Assembly: GCA_040143965.1 (NCBI GenBank)
Contig: JASJQH010000144.1
Coordinates: 1-25,179, forward strand
DNA: 25,179 nt
Direction of reading: 5' to 3'
From: Basidiobolus ranarum
Taxonomy: Eukaryota > Basidiobolomycota > Basidiobolomycetes > Basidiobolales
Positions 24,858-25,179 of the stretch are shown one piece after another. A program made the translations under genes and the position numbers. The stretch's first letter is position 1; the number at the start of each line of letters is the position of its first letter. The notes beneath the pieces were generated by a model, which did not search any database, was not told where the DNA came from, and was given only the letters and a program-made list of their open reading frames with translations.

Positions 24858-25178
24858 TTAATTGTGAATCCCCAAGATCTTACTGAACTGTGTGGACGTA
24901 AATTGACAGATATCTTCTAGTTGCTTGAAGTAAGTGACGTTAAAGAAGGAAGGGTAGTCAGTGCTCCATTTCTGGTATGTATTGAACAGTGATTGATTAC
25001 ATTCAGTGCACAGTTCATCATAAGCGAAATCCAAAGGGTTGCTATTGTAGGTATCGTGGTATTCTAAGAGACAGTTACCGCCAAATGAATCCTCAACACA
25101 ACTCATCTCTTTGAACGCCTCATAGTTCTCCAATAAAAACAAGGCGGTTACTAGGACCGGCTTTTGTAAATCTTCTTT
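24858..25178 (-). CDS. 3' part of a cysteine-containing protein, family unknown (truncated by the window)
   Basis: The frame is open from the right window edge to TAA at 24860-24858, giving the last 106 residues. The true start lies outside the window. The visible part has five Cys, including the motif ELCTECNQ, many aromatic and acidic residues, and Asn-X-Thr/Ser sites (NQS, NVT). This pattern resembles secreted or cell-surface fungal proteins in which a CxxCN motif is followed by a helical stretch ending in a further Cys, here DICQF. That would mean a disulphide-bonded extracellular domain, but it is inference from composition; I do not recognise a named family. There is no membrane segment in this part. 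It converges on NAP1. Confidence 0.68.
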   Translation of the reverse strand, partial: KEDLQKPVLVTALFLLENYEAFKEMSCVEDSFGGNCLLEYHDTYNSNPLDFAYDELCTECNQSLFNTYQKWSTDYPSFFNVTYFKQLEDICQFTSTQFSKILGIHN

Positions 25179-25179
25179 G

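Overview
This window is nuclear DNA of a fungus. It has closely packed multi-exon genes with short GT-AG introns, most of them 50-90 nt and usually with a CTAAC or TTAAC branch-like motif. The gene set is also fungal: an ALG2 mannosyltransferase, a Furry/Tao3/Mor2 morphogenesis scaffold, a dipeptidyl aminopeptidase of the STE13/DAP2 type, nucleoplasmin-like FKBPs and NAP1. About 50 introns, 19 of them in one gene, argue against budding yeasts and fit a filamentous or early-diverging fungus; the species cannot be named from the sequence. No rRNA, tRNA, transposon or CRISPR array was seen.

Layout. 1-258: promoter with a TATA box. 259-1257 (+): DUF1295/steroid-5-alpha-reductase-like membrane protein, two exons. 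1929-5594 (-): type II membrane dipeptidyl aminopeptidase, 20 exons, one of only 8 nt. 6464-7237 (-): small unidentified coiled-coil protein, divergent from ALG2 across a 202-bp promoter containing a CACGTG box. 7440-9112 (+): ALG2, six exons. 9316-16681 (-): Furry/Tao3/Mor2, ten exons, about 2,204 residues. 16682-19967: gene-poor stretch with a few doubtful small ORFs. 19968-21169 (+) and 21448-23114 (+): tandem duplicate of a nucleolar nucleoplasmin-like FKBP; the second copy is strongly diverged and has lost several residues of its prolyl-isomerase pocket. 23435-24574 (+): NAP1 histone chaperone. 24858-25178 (-): 3' end of an unidentified cysteine-containing protein that runs off the window.

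How the genes relate. Nothing indicates a biosynthetic cluster. The strongest local theme is at 20-24.6 kb, where three histone-chaperone-type genes (two nucleoplasmin-like FKBPs and NAP1) lie in a row on one strand. ALG2 (ER N-glycan assembly) and the aminopeptidase (late secretory pathway or vacuole) are secretory-pathway genes, and Furry/Tao3 works with NDR kinases in polarised growth. The most unusual observations are the degenerate FKBP paralogue, the 8-nt microexon, and a second predicted microexon (14 nt) needed to keep the diverged FKBP in frame. All gene models were assembled by hand from reading-frame phase and family motifs; no transcript or database evidence was available.
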